This document shows positions 50,998 to 58,874 of a DNA stretch of 64,000 nucleotides, piece by piece. Under the pieces are notes generated by a model. That model saw only the letters and a program-made list of their open reading frames with translations. It was not told the DNA's origin and made no database searches. Made by a program: the position numbers and the translations under genes. Numbering within the stretch: the first letter of the stretch is position 1; every line of letters starts with the position of its first letter. Location: the NCBI GenBank assembly GCA_041674625.1, contig JBAYVI010000001.1:62001-126000 (forward strand). The letters run 5' to 3'. Source of the DNA: BRH-c32 sp041674625 (GTDB taxonomy: Bacteria; Bacteroidota; Ignavibacteria; Ignavibacteriales; Melioribacteraceae).

Positions 50998-52086
50998 ATG
51001 ATCAAGTCATTCAAATATAGAATATATCCCAACAAAAGTCAAGAGGAAATGTTTAATAAGCATTTTGGTTGCGCTAGATTTATTTATAATTGGGGCCTCA
51101 ATCGCAAAGTTAAAGAATATGAAGTATCAAAAAAGACCTTGTCTTTCTTTGATTTAACAAAAGAAACAACCTCTTTAAAATCTGAAAATATATGGTTAAA
51201 AGAAGTCAATTCCCAATCGCTTCAAATGTCTCTAAGAAATCTTGATAACGCATTTACTCGCTTCTTTAGAGAAAAGAAAGGGTTCCCTAAATTTAAATCT
51301 AAAAGAAACAACCAATCTTTCCAATGTCCACAGGCATGTTCAATTAATTTTGAAACAAATAAATTAAATATCCCCAAAATTAAAAACATTAAAATAAAAA
51401 TTGACAGATCGTTTGAAGGTAAAATTAAAACCGTCACAATTAGTAAAGTTCCTTCTGGTAAATACTATGCCTCAGTTTTAGTTGATGATAGAAAAGAATT
51501 ACCATCAAAGATTAAAGCAGTTAAAGAGTTCTCTATTGGCGTTGACTTAGGGATCAAAACTTTCGCAACCTTATCAAATGGAGAAAAGATTGATAATCCA
51601 CGACATTTTAAGAAATTAGAAAAACAATTAAAGCGAGCACAAAGGAAACTATCACGCAAAAAGAAAGGTTCTTCTAATCGAGACAAAACAAGAATTAAAG
51701 TTACCATTTTACATGAAAGAGTTACTAATTCACGAAAAGATTTCTTGCATAAATTATCTAAAAGACTGATTGACGAAAACCAAGCAGTTTGTCTTGAAAA
51801 TTTAAATGTCAATGGACTTCTCAAGAATCGCAGGTTAGCAAAACACATCCAAGATGCAGGATGGAGAACATTTAAAACATTCTGTGAATACAAGGCAGAA
51901 TGGTCCGGTAAAGAAGTTAAGACTATTGGACGGTTCGAACCGAGTTCTAAACTTTGCAATGTATGTGGAGTATTAAACAATTCACTCACCTTAAAAGATC
52001 GAGAATGGACCTGTTCTTGTGGAACCATTCATGATCGTGACATTTTAGCCGCCAACAATATTCTAAATTTCGCATTTCTACCCTAG
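50998..52086 (+). CDS. tnpB: TnpB RNA-guided nuclease
   Basis: 362 residues. RuvC residues: D183 (GVDLGIKT), E266 (VCLENLNV) and Asp346/348 (HDRDILAANNI). Zinc ribbon C320-C323 and C339-C341. N-terminal helix-turn-helix-like MIKSFKYRIYPNKSQ is typical. It is intact, so probably active, cutting DNA guided by an RNA made from the element's right end. It is the only gene on the + strand between 9.5 and 64 kb. Confidence 0.92.
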   Translation: MIKSFKYRIYPNKSQEEMFNKHFGCARFIYNWGLNRKVKEYEVSKKTLSFFDLTKETTSLKSENIWLKEVNSQSLQMSLRNLDNAFTRFFREKKGFPKFKSKRNNQSFQCPQACSINFETNKLNIPKIKNIKIKIDRSFEGKIKTVTISKVPSGKYYASVLVDDRKELPSKIKAVKEFSIGVDLGIKTFATLSNGEKIDNPRHFKKLEKQLKRAQRKLSRKKKGSSNRDKTRIKVTILHERVTNSRKDFLHKLSKRLIDENQAVCLENLNVNGLLKNRRLAKHIQDAGWRTFKTFCEYKAEWSGKEVKTIGRFEPSSKLCNVCGVLNNSLTLKDREWTCSCGTIHDRDILAANNILNFAFLP

Positions 52087-52200
52087 GGTCTAGGGGGAGT
52101 TAAGCCTGTGGAGATTGTGTAAGACCTTTAGGCAACGATCTTGGAAGCAGGAAGTCTTATTGTTTAAGATAGATCATGAAGGCTTGTCCTAGGTTAATCG
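52087..52200 (+). ncRNA. Right-end structured region, likely guide (omega) RNA
   Basis: Directly after tnpB, a 110-base stretch with inverted-repeat possibilities and the phrase CTTGGAAGCAGGAAGTCTTATTG, similar to right ends of IS605 elements in which the TnpB guide RNA scaffold overlaps the gene's 3' end. The guide itself would be the bases just outside the element. RNA structure was judged by eye. Confidence 0.4.
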
Positions 52201-52224
52201 TATTAGTCAAAATTAAACATCCAA

Positions 52225-52272
52225 TCAAGTTTGCCCAATATACTCACTTAAATCTCTTGGTTTTCTCGGCAT
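52225..52272 (-). CDS. 15-residue leader-like peptide downstream of helicase
   Basis: ATG 52272 has GAGGAGG upstream inside the helicase end; product MPRKPRDLSEYIGQT. One base fewer in a GGG run would extend it to 22 residues ending WMFNFD at 52203. Too short to be certain. Confidence 0.3.
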   Translation of the reverse strand: MPRKPRDLSEYIGQT

Positions 52273-52275
52273 AAA

Positions 52276-53811
52276 TTAATCCTCCTCATATGAATGTCCC
52301 ATAAACTCACTATCGAGGAACGGTTGCGCCAGTGCAAGATTTTGAGTAATTAAAATTTGATTATTCGGGTCACAGTCTCCCTCTCTATTGTATGCGACAG
52401 AAGCTCTTAATAATCCGTTCTTTTTCTCAGTAGGAGTGCTCTGCAAAACGATCAAAGAATCGAGGTGGGCTAGTTTGGTGAAGGCTTCGGCTATTTGCAG
52501 ACCGCTAATATTTTTCATACCTGCTCCCGTTCGGTTCGTCTGTGACGCAGTTAAAACTAAAATATTCCTTTCTGTGGCGATTCTGGAAAGGCTCTTCCAA
52601 ATCTCATCAAGCTGAAATCTCACGTCATTTCCAGTATTTACAGAACGCAACACATCCGCGTAATCTACGATCAAAACGTCAGGATAAAAACCACTACTAT
52701 ATGCTAAATTATCTAAATCTGCCTCAATTTCAGCAACACCGACCCCGAACTTTGGATAACATTTTAATCGATACCTGTCATTTCCGTACATTAGCCCAAA
52801 ACCTCGGCTCATATTAATTGCTTTATCGACGGTCAATTCTTCTTTAAATTGCGAAAAAAACCAATTGGCCGTTTGGTAATCTGAAGTTCCACGACAAGCA
52901 GTACAAACAACATAATCCTTCGGGGCATTTGAAAATTCTGGAATCTCTCCAACAGAATTAACGAGTGGAATTTTACTGGCTCTAATACTTTTAGAACATA
53001 TCCCTAACTGATTTTTTTTACAATCAAAGCAACTAATTTCATATTCTTTTGATTCATCGCCTTGTCCAGTAATCATTTTAAGATCACGGTAATTAATCTT
53101 AGTGGCGGACATTTCTAGGTTCGTCTCAAAAACGCGTAGCCTGTTCATTCGAGCAACCAAGCCCAAAAAGTGCAGCATCCAGGTCTTGCCGCACTTTGGT
53201 GGTGCCATGATCGCAATCAACCTCCCTTTTTCCGGCTTAATTAAAGTACCTAATGGACCAGGAATGGTAAATAATATATCTTCTACTTTTGCCTTAAACG
53301 TCTCCTTGATAAAATCAGCATCATGAGGATTTACGCAACCAGAAGTCAATTCCGTTACTTTTCTATGATTCCTAATTTGTTTTTCTACTTCTTCTATTTG
53401 GTCAAGTTTAGCATAACTTGAGATATTATCAGCTAATTTGATATACGATTGTTTCTTAAGATATGGTATAGCTTGTTCAATGAAATATTTACTATTCCTT
53501 TTTTCTCCTTCTTCAATGAACTTATTCGATAGATTTTCAAGTAGGTCTTGTATAATCTCTGCATCTTCTGCTTGCAATTTACCTTTTTTAGTATTAAAAA
53601 TATCCTGAATATATTTACCAGGGCTTGACTTATAATTATTATAATACTCTTGAATCCAAAGGAATATTTTGCGGATATGAGGGGTATCAAAATATTCTGG
53701 TTTGGCAATGGGTAGAATTGCTTTACAAAAATCATCATCGATTATGAGATTGATTGCTATATTTTTTTCTGATTCTTGGTCGATCTTACGTCCACTAATT
53801 GAAATTGCCAT
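52276..53811 (-). CDS. Replicative DNA helicase (DnaB-like)
   Basis: 511 residues. Walker A MAPPKCGKTW (about 202-211), Walker B LIVDYADVL, switch LTASQTNRTGAG. A zinc-binding insert (CFDCKKNQLGIC and VCTACRG) interrupts the core, seen in other phage helicases. N-terminal primase-binding region FFDTPHIRKIFLWI is present. It unwinds DNA at the fork with the TOPRIM primase and DnaE-type polymerase. Confidence 0.85.
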   Translation of the reverse strand: MAISISGRKIDQESEKNIAINLIIDDDFCKAILPIAKPEYFDTPHIRKIFLWIQEYYNNYKSSPGKYIQDIFNTKKGKLQAEDAEIIQDLLENLSNKFIEEGEKRNSKYFIEQAIPYLKKQSYIKLADNISSYAKLDQIEEVEKQIRNHRKVTELTSGCVNPHDADFIKETFKAKVEDILFTIPGPLGTLIKPEKGRLIAIMAPPKCGKTWMLHFLGLVARMNRLRVFETNLEMSATKINYRDLKMITGQGDESKEYEISCFDCKKNQLGICSKSIRASKIPLVNSVGEIPEFSNAPKDYVVCTACRGTSDYQTANWFFSQFKEELTVDKAINMSRGFGLMYGNDRYRLKCYPKFGVGVAEIEADLDNLAYSSGFYPDVLIVDYADVLRSVNTGNDVRFQLDEIWKSLSRIATERNILVLTASQTNRTGAGMKNISGLQIAEAFTKLAHLDSLIVLQSTPTEKKNGLLRASVAYNREGDCDPNNQILITQNLALAQPFLDSEFMGHSYEED

Positions 53812-53814
53812 ATA

Positions 53815-53892
53815 TTATAAACTTTCCTCGTTCTGTTTATACATTTTAACCGCCTTTCTCTCCCAAGAATTATTATTAACCAACCTAATCAC
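53815..53892 (-). CDS. Possible 25-residue basic peptide
   Basis: GTG 53892 overlaps the winged-helix stop and ends just before the helicase ATG; AGGAG lies upstream. Product includes NNNSWERKAVKMYKQNEESL. Packing supports it, size does not. Confidence 0.35.
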   Translation of the reverse strand: MIRLVNNNSWERKAVKMYKQNEESL

Positions 53893-54109
53893 AAATCACA
53901 ATACTCCTAGTTTTCCTATAATAATTTAGCGTTACATACCCATTATTCTCTAATGAACTAATTGCTTTGCTTACCGTTACTGGATTTTTATCAATTATTT
54001 TCCCTATCTCAACATTATTTTTACTGGATTTTTTGCCAGATAGAATTAAGTTGTAAAGGATTCTCTTCGCCGTTGGGCTTAAATTGTTATCATTCATGTA
54101 ATCTTTCAA
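53885..54109 (-). CDS. Winged-helix transcription regulator
   Basis: 74 residues from TTG 54109 (AGGAGG eight bases upstream; an ATG lies four codons later). SPTAKRILYNLILSGKKSSKNNVEIGKIIDKNPVTVSKAISSLENNGYVTLNYYRKTR is a MarR/GntR-type winged helix. Its own sigma-28-like promoter suggests it is controlled and may regulate the adjacent helicase operon. Confidence 0.75.
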   Translation of the reverse strand: MKDYMNDNNLSPTAKRILYNLILSGKKSSKNNVEIGKIIDKNPVTVSKAISSLENNGYVTLNYYRKTRSIVICD

Positions 54110-54129
54110 ATAATTAACCTCCTAGTACC

Positions 54130-54156
54130 TTATCGGCATTCTTTGCATAAACTTTA
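54130..54156 (-). promoter_or_regulatory. Perfect sigma-28 (FliA) promoter before the winged-helix gene
   Basis: TAAAGTTT (54156-54149), 11-base spacer, GCCGATAA (54137-54130): 16 of 16 consensus bases with the ideal spacing, on the - strand. AGGAGG and TTG 54109 follow at a normal distance. Confidence 0.8.
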
Positions 54157-54195
54157 ATTATTTTATCTATCTTTAGTTAAAAATATTAAAAGTCT

Positions 54196-54291
54196 TTATT
54201 TCCTATTCTTATTATGTGGGCAAATGACGCAGTATCTTGTATCACATCCCTTATTCCGAAATTCTAAAACACATTCTACCTTGATTTTCAT
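54196..54291 (-). CDS. 31-residue cysteine peptide
   Basis: AGGAGG precedes ATG 54291. Four cysteines including CVIC; basic. It lies between the kinase-like gene and the sigma-28-like promoter. Too short to classify. Confidence 0.5.
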   Translation of the reverse strand: MKIKVECVLEFRNKGCDTRYCVICPHNKNRK

Positions 54292-54306
54292 TTATAACCT
54301 CCTGTT

Positions 54307-54687
54307 TTAATTTCCATAATCCACAGCGACTATTTTACCTTTGTACTTACCAAACGAATCCAATTTAGGTTCTGCCGGAATTGTGTAATCTTCTCGTAGT
54401 AACCAATTCTCGGCATCCATTTCAAAGAATTCTTCTCTTGTTAAAGGTTCGCATCTAGGCATTACCACTAGAAATCCAAATGGAATATAAAATAAAACTG
54501 GGCAAAGTTCTGGTTGGTTAATTTTACTGAATTGAACTTCTTGCATATTAGCTAAAAGCCCCAATAAGAACAAGCGGAATTCATACATAATACTTGGGAT
54601 TTTAAACGCATATTTTCCTATTAGAAATACTACCCTTGTTGTTCCATAGGCTATTCTACAATTTTTATGAATTATTGACATATTCAT
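54307..54687 (-). CDS. Kinase-like fold protein
   Basis: 126 residues. GKYAFKIPS resembles the VAxK lysine and KIVAVDYGN the DFG-like aspartate (VDYG) of protein-kinase folds, but the catalytic loop HRD is not evident and the protein is very small. A widespread uncharacterised phage family. May be a pseudokinase or small-molecule kinase. Confidence 0.5.
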   Translation of the reverse strand: MNMSIIHKNCRIAYGTTRVVFLIGKYAFKIPSIMYEFRLFLLGLLANMQEVQFSKINQPELCPVLFYIPFGFLVVMPRCEPLTREEFFEMDAENWLLREDYTIPAEPKLDSFGKYKGKIVAVDYGN

Positions 54688-55046
54688 TTGTCCATAATCT
54701 TAGGGCACCAATTGGGCTTGACTAGAGTATCAGAAACACTCCCAATTGAATACGCATTATCATCCGACATGCAATAATTCTTATGGTCATTTTCTGTATC
54801 TTGGGATAAACGCTCACAGCCACCGCAATCTTTCTCCAACCCCTTTGCCAATTTAACAATATTAGATACTAGGTAATTAATTCTAGCATGAAAATTGACA
54901 TTATGTAGATAATACTCTTTTGCTTTATGAGGGATAATATTTATAGATTCAGCAGTGCAAGTATTGACATTGATCGGATTCTCTTTTTCGTATTCAGTAA
55001 AAATCAATAGTTCTAGAAGTTTTTCTTCAAATTTATGGTAATTCAT
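54684..55046 (-). CDS. Hypothetical protein with Cys motifs
   Basis: 120 residues. CGGCERLSQD and WCPK; starts MNYHKFEEK, echoing the next gene (MNYHKCLIC). No function recognised. Confidence 0.6.
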   Translation of the reverse strand: MNYHKFEEKLLELLIFTEYEKENPINVNTCTAESINIIPHKAKEYYLHNVNFHARINYLVSNIVKLAKGLEKDCGGCERLSQDTENDHKNYCMSDDNAYSIGSVSDTLVKPNWCPKIMDK

Positions 55047-55047
55047 T

Positions 55048-55341
55048 TTATTTCTTTAGCCCCAAATCAATATAGTTCTCGACTTCTTGATTAACCAATT
55101 GATTTTTACAATAATTAATACAGCCGCTAGGTGGAACTAGTTCCCCGCCATCGACCCAACATTCGTCGGTGATTAAATCAAAAATCATGGAATTGACAAG
55201 CGGCAATTGCCCATAGGCATCTATCAAACCAGAGTTATGACAATTAAAAGAAATATTTAAATGATTTCCAGCTAGCATTGATAGTGGTCGTTGATCATCC
55301 AATTGAATATATTTACATATTAAGCATTTGTGGTAATTCAT
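55048..55341 (-). CDS. Hypothetical cysteine-containing protein
   Basis: 97 residues. CLICKYIQ and CINYCKNQ, with a tyrosine/proline-rich centre. Starts like its neighbour. Function unknown. Confidence 0.6.
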   Translation of the reverse strand: MNYHKCLICKYIQLDDQRPLSMLAGNHLNISFNCHNSGLIDAYGQLPLVNSMIFDLITDECWVDGGELVPPSGCINYCKNQLVNQEVENYIDLGLKK

Positions 55342-55348
55342 ATTATTT

Positions 55349-55522
55349 TTACCTCTCCGCGAATGGTACTAAATATTTATTAAAATATTGTTCTGTTATT
55401 TGAGTGCATATTTTACCAGTATTGTATGATTCCATAAACCACAAATCCCCAGTATACTTACCGCAATATCCCATTGACACAGTATAAAGTTTACCATCCT
55501 TGATATTTCTATAAATTGTCAT
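55349..55522 (-). CDS. Hypothetical small protein
   Basis: 57 residues from ATG 55522 (AAAGAA upstream). Beta-rich (IYRNIKDGKLYTVSMGYCGKY). Packed without gaps. Confidence 0.5.
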   Translation of the reverse strand: MTIYRNIKDGKLYTVSMGYCGKYTGDLWFMESYNTGKICTQITEQYFNKYLVPFAER

Positions 55523-55534
55523 TTCTTTACCTTC

Positions 55535-56491
55535 TTATTCTCCTACTATTTCCTCAATAATTACACCAAAACCCTTACAATGAGGGCATTCTTTTAGCGG
55601 TTCATTAATCATTGTAATCAATTCAGAAAGATATTTGTCTATATTATTCTTTAAATCTTGATGGTCTTTACCTTCAAACCCTGGAAGAACAGTATACTTT
55701 CCGTATCTATCCTTATCGCTAGTCATATCAAATACTTCTATTTCTCTGTCCTTAATGAACTTCTCCTTATATTTCCTATTTTTATAAGAAGTCCCGTTAT
55801 CTTTCTTAATCTCTATTTTATTATGTATGATATCATTAAGAGGAACGACCTTCTTTACAGTAAAACAAAAATCATAATCAGAAGTGACCCTTGCATATTT
55901 ACCATTAATGTTTTGTTTGACATATTCTCTTACGATTTCATAGCTTTCTTTGCTTGATAAATTACAGGGTTGATTAGGAAGAGCAATAGACGGGAATACA
56001 ATTTTGTCTAGTAATTGGTGCTGAATGTTTTCAATTCTAAAATTATTGTAATTTTCTAAGTTTTTAATATCTGGAATCTCTAAAATAGTTTTATAAGTAA
56101 ATTCGATTTGTTCTTCTGCATCGGGTTGTTCATCTGACAATTCTTCATAGAATCCTTGAAGGTGTTTAAATTCAGATTTCCATTCACAGTAATCGTTATT
56201 CTGCTCCATTACCTCACTCTTTGGGAGGATTTTAGGGAGACTAGAAATATCTATGAATTCTAAATCACTTTTGAGTTCATACCTGTGATTTATTCTTGGT
56301 TGTTTAACCAGTTTATATAATGTAATTGGCTCTTCTTTTACGAATACCCAATTTTTATGGAACGTCGTTTCTGGACGTTCCCCATTAATGAAATAAGAAT
56401 TTAATGCATTATTGTAATACGTTGAATCCCCATTAGGGTCACTTGAAATATAATAACCATTATTTGTTTTAACGCCAGTAATAATTAACAT
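55535..56491 (-). CDS. Hypothetical protein with C-terminal CxxC
   Basis: 318 residues. Beta-rich N-terminus (ITGVKTNNGYYISSDPNG), charged centre (IEIKKDNGTSYKNRKYKEKF), and ECPHCKGFG near the end. Overlaps the next gene by seven bases. Not recognised; a phage-specific protein family. Confidence 0.6.
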   Translation of the reverse strand: MLIITGVKTNNGYYISSDPNGDSTYYNNALNSYFINGERPETTFHKNWVFVKEEPITLYKLVKQPRINHRYELKSDLEFIDISSLPKILPKSEVMEQNNDYCEWKSEFKHLQGFYEELSDEQPDAEEQIEFTYKTILEIPDIKNLENYNNFRIENIQHQLLDKIVFPSIALPNQPCNLSSKESYEIVREYVKQNINGKYARVTSDYDFCFTVKKVVPLNDIIHNKIEIKKDNGTSYKNRKYKEKFIKDREIEVFDMTSDKDRYGKYTVLPGFEGKDHQDLKNNIDKYLSELITMINEPLKECPHCKGFGVIIEEIVGE

Positions 56492-56862
56492 TTGTTCCCC
56501 TTATTGCACCATTTATTCACAAACGCTGCGTCATCAGTACTCAACATAACATAATTTTCACAATCAATCTCACACGCCTTAATAAGATTTCTAGCATCTT
56601 GAATCGATGTTTCATACCAGTATTTCCACGGTTTAGTCAACCAGAAATCAGGCTCGGTTCCATAGATCTTGGCATAAATAGCAGCTTCTTTAAAAGTCAT
56701 TTTCTGCTTCTTTAAAAATACTCTTGAAAAGAATCCCGGTTGTTTTAGCATATAATATTTAACTGTTTTCTTAAATTCATCTCCTCTCTTCTTCATAAAA
56801 GCATGAATATAACTTGAACAAGCACTGTATATTAGGTCTTTTCTTACTTTCAATTGCGTCAT
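56485..56862 (-). CDS. Hypothetical protein
   Basis: 125 residues, start ATG 56862 (GTG 56865 possible). W-rich helix PDFWLTKPWKYWYETSIQDARNLIKACEID. No recognised domain. Confidence 0.6.
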   Translation of the reverse strand: MTQLKVRKDLIYSACSSYIHAFMKKRGDEFKKTVKYYMLKQPGFFSRVFLKKQKMTFKEAAIYAKIYGTEPDFWLTKPWKYWYETSIQDARNLIKACEIDCENYVMLSTDDAAFVNKWCNKGNKC

Positions 56863-57011
56863 CACTCCTCTCCCGTCTCAACGCTCATTGTTTCTTTATT
56901 ACATGCAGGGCAAAGATAAACATCTCCGTTCGCAACTGACCTGCTATATGCCACGAAAACATCAAAATCTTCATATCCACAATGCTGACAATAAATCCAT
57001 TCTACTTTCAT
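56862..57011 (-). CDS. Zinc-ribbon small protein
   Basis: 49 residues from ATG 57011: CQHCGYEDFDVF and YLCPACNKE give a two-knuckle ribbon. Overlaps the next start (TGATG). Function unknown. Confidence 0.6.
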   Translation of the reverse strand: MKVEWIYCQHCGYEDFDVFVAYSRSVANGDVYLCPACNKETMSVETGEE

Positions 57012-57203
57012 TTATTTGCCTTCAATGTCAAACAATCCATTTATAATACTCTCCCCATATCCAGCACCAAGCAATAATGGGCTAATAATTTCTTCCCATA
57101 ATTCTTGGATATTCAAATTGCCCTTTGGAATCTCAATACTAACAATGCCGTATTGTGTTTGAAGCGTTGCTTTTGTTCCTTTGAAATCATTTGTGCTTAA
57201 CAT
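57012..57203 (-). CDS. Hypothetical small protein
   Basis: 63 residues; beta-rich with EIPKGNLNIQELWEEIISPLLLGAGYGESI. Not recognised. Confidence 0.55.
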   Translation of the reverse strand: MLSTNDFKGTKATLQTQYGIVSIEIPKGNLNIQELWEEIISPLLLGAGYGESIINGLFDIEGK

Positions 57204-57215
57204 AATTCTCCTTAA

Positions 57216-57534
57216 TTAAAATTTAAAAACACATACCAACATAGACCCAACACAATAACCAATTAAATCTTCTGCGTCAAAATTCTTATCCGTTAATTCT
57301 TTAAGTACTCCTACAGATAAAGAAGTCAATACGGAAATTAATGCTGTTTGATACCAAGGCAGATCAGAATATTCAAAAATCCAAAATGTGATACCTGCCC
57401 CCTATTAAGGCATGTATTGGTTGGCCTAAATTCTTTTTCTCTACTTTCGTATTAATGTCACGGTATTCATTATCTGCTAAACATATATTTGTTGTAAAAA
57501 GAATTATTAAAATTGTTGTTATTAAAACTTTCAT
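57216..57534 (-). pseudogene. Secreted or membrane protein gene broken by a one-base shift
   Basis: ATG 57534 gives a signal-peptide-like start (MKVLITTILIILFTTNICLA) then a frame that stops at TGA 57373 after 53 codons. In another frame, joined in the G run (GGGGG) near 57405, the protein would continue as ALIGAGITFWIFEYSDLPWYQTALISVL...FKF to 57216, about 105 residues with two more hydrophobic segments. One G fewer restores it. See findings. Confidence 0.65.
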
Positions 57535-57552
57535 ATTTATCCTATAAATTAT

Positions 57553-57777
57553 TTATTCCCAAAATCCTTGTTTAACAAATTTACCATCTGGTGTGAACTC
57601 AATACTCGAATAGAAATTAAAATACCCGACAAATTTACTAGAATGATTTACACCATTATCGTCGTAATCATCTGCGCCGATTCTATAAATTATGGTATTG
57701 TCGGGAGAATCTTGATATTGTTTTAAATTGATACCAATCTGAAAATAAAACTGTTTGAATAATTCTAAATCTGTCAT
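57553..57777 (-). CDS. Hypothetical small protein
   Basis: 74 residues, rich in Tyr/Phe and Asp (IGADDYDDNGVNHSSKFVGYFNFYSSIEFTPDGKF), beta-sheet-like. Overlaps the next start. Confidence 0.55.
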   Translation of the reverse strand: MTDLELFKQFYFQIGINLKQYQDSPDNTIIYRIGADDYDDNGVNHSSKFVGYFNFYSSIEFTPDGKFVKQGFWE

Positions 57778-58016
57778 GGTCTGCTCTCAGATAACAGAAC
57801 TTTCCGAGCTAATTCAAACGCGTTTACATATGCCCTTGCTTGAGCTTCGCATGAATCAAAATCCCCACTCAGACAAGATGATGTGCCAACTACTAATTGT
57901 TTCTTTAACGTCCCATCTTCTTGAATTCGGTCCGACAGGGAAATTCTGAGCATCGGACCCCATCCCAATTCATTCACTGTAACTTCGGTATCTATATGTT
58001 TTATTTCTAGTTCCAT
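57774..58016 (-). CDS. Hypothetical small protein
   Basis: 80 residues. Beta N-terminus (IKHIDTEVTVNELGWGPML) and helical end (CEAQARAYVNAFELARKVLL). Not recognised. Confidence 0.6.
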   Translation of the reverse strand: MELEIKHIDTEVTVNELGWGPMLRISLSDRIQEDGTLKKQLVVGTSSCLSGDFDSCEAQARAYVNAFELARKVLLSESRP

Positions 58017-58033
58017 TGGGTTACCCAGTTTAA

Positions 58034-58255
58034 TCAGATATATTTATTAATCATTTCAAGTAAGCAATGTTGGCAAATATCTAACCGTATTGTATTCCCA
58101 TCACCGAATACACTACCATATCCACCTACAAAATTTACAAAGTGGAATTCTTGCAACTCAATCCAATTATCATAGTCATATTCTTTCTTACAAATATCAC
58201 AAGTAATTAATTCTGGCCTTTTTACTTCTTCTGTATATGTTTTGTATCTAATCAT
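58034..58255 (-). CDS. Zinc-finger protein of the phage CDIC family
   Basis: 73 residues. CDICKKEYDYDNWIELQEFHFVNFVGGYGSVFGDG and CQHCLLEM: a recurrent phage and bacterial small zinc-finger family. Function unknown. Confidence 0.65.
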   Translation of the reverse strand: MIRYKTYTEEVKRPELITCDICKKEYDYDNWIELQEFHFVNFVGGYGSVFGDGNTIRLDICQHCLLEMINKYI

Positions 58256-58451
58256 TACACTCCCCTAATTTTCTGATTTGTCTCTTCATCCAACTTGCAT
58301 TGCAATTCGTAACGCTCTCTAATGTATCTTCAAAGCAACAGGGAGCATCACATACAAACGCTTCGTGCTGTATATAACAATCTCTGCAATGGCAGAATTT
58401 ATTTCCACATGATTTACAGACTTCTTCAATTTCTTTCGATTCTATATTCAT
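58248..58451 (-). CDS. Cysteine-rich small protein
   Basis: 67 residues with CKSCGNKFCHCRDCYIQHEAF and CDAPCC: dense zinc-ligand pattern. Overlaps the next start. Function unknown. Confidence 0.65.
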   Translation of the reverse strand: MNIESKEIEEVCKSCGNKFCHCRDCYIQHEAFVCDAPCCFEDTLESVTNCNASWMKRQIRKLGECND

Positions 58452-58463
58452 TTTGGCTATGCC

Positions 58464-58619
58464 TTATGAAGATTTAAATATCTGGTAACAATTATTTATT
58501 GACGCGTATAAGAAAATAACAACCAGCGCCCACAAAATTATCGATACATTATTCCCTGTATACATATTGAATACAATAAAATATAACCCAACTAATCTAG
58601 AAAGAACCAAAGCTGACAT
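58464..58619 (-). CDS. Small two-span membrane protein
   Basis: 51 residues from ATG 58619; hydrophobic at about 3-18 and 26-40 (IILWALVVIFLYAS). Only gene in a 424-base stretch besides the broken gene downstream. Function unknown. Confidence 0.5.
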   Translation of the reverse strand: MSALVLSRLVGLYFIVFNMYTGNNVSIILWALVVIFLYASINNCYQIFKSS

Positions 58620-58675
58620 TGTACCTATAAAATCCTAGCTGTATTGTCTTCAAACATGATCCAATCCCTTATAAA

Positions 58676-58871
58676 TCAACAAACTTCGTTTCCACAACCG
58701 CCATAACGAGTGTCGTGTGTTTCATAAAACGTAACGTGCCACCAGAGCACGTTACGTTTGACAAGTTCCACACCAGTATTGATTTTCGTCTTGTGTGTCA
58801 TTTCCGTTAGAAAATTTTTCTTTCTCAATACTTTTCTGTTTTGCGAATTTACCTACTACTGAATAGCTCAT
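58676..58871 (-). pseudogene. Zinc-ribbon gene with frame break next to a 13-bp hairpin
   Basis: ATG 58871 reads MSYSVVGKFAKQ...QYWCGTCQT then TAA. A +1 shift at the AAA of CAAACG continues as RNVLWWHVTFYETHDTRYGGCGNEVC to TGA 58676, giving a 64-residue ribbon (CGTC and CGNEVC). Right after the shift site is AAACGTAACGTGC-TCTGGTG-GCACGTTACGTTT, a perfect 13-bp stem with a 7-base loop. See findings. Confidence 0.65.
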
Positions 58872-58874
58872 AAT

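Larger units (their letters stand above)
50885..52200 (+). mobile_element. IS200/IS605-type TnpB element without TnpA
   Basis: Left side: hairpin CCTAGCC-(16 bases)-GGCTAGG at about 50885-50914. Right side: a structured region after the gene that ends near CCTAGG at about 52190. It lies between a - strand gene start and the helicase gene without damaging either. No transposase TnpA gene is present, so it is a TnpB-only element, mobile only with help in trans. Exact ends are estimates. Confidence 0.6.

Noticed and set aside
51465..52028. 187-residue - strand frame inside tnpB
   Set aside because: TnpB on the + strand has all catalytic motifs; the other frame is a shadow.
50998..52086. Cas12-like CRISPR effector
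   Set aside because: Length of 362 residues, IS605-type ends and absence of any repeat-spacer array point to TnpB.
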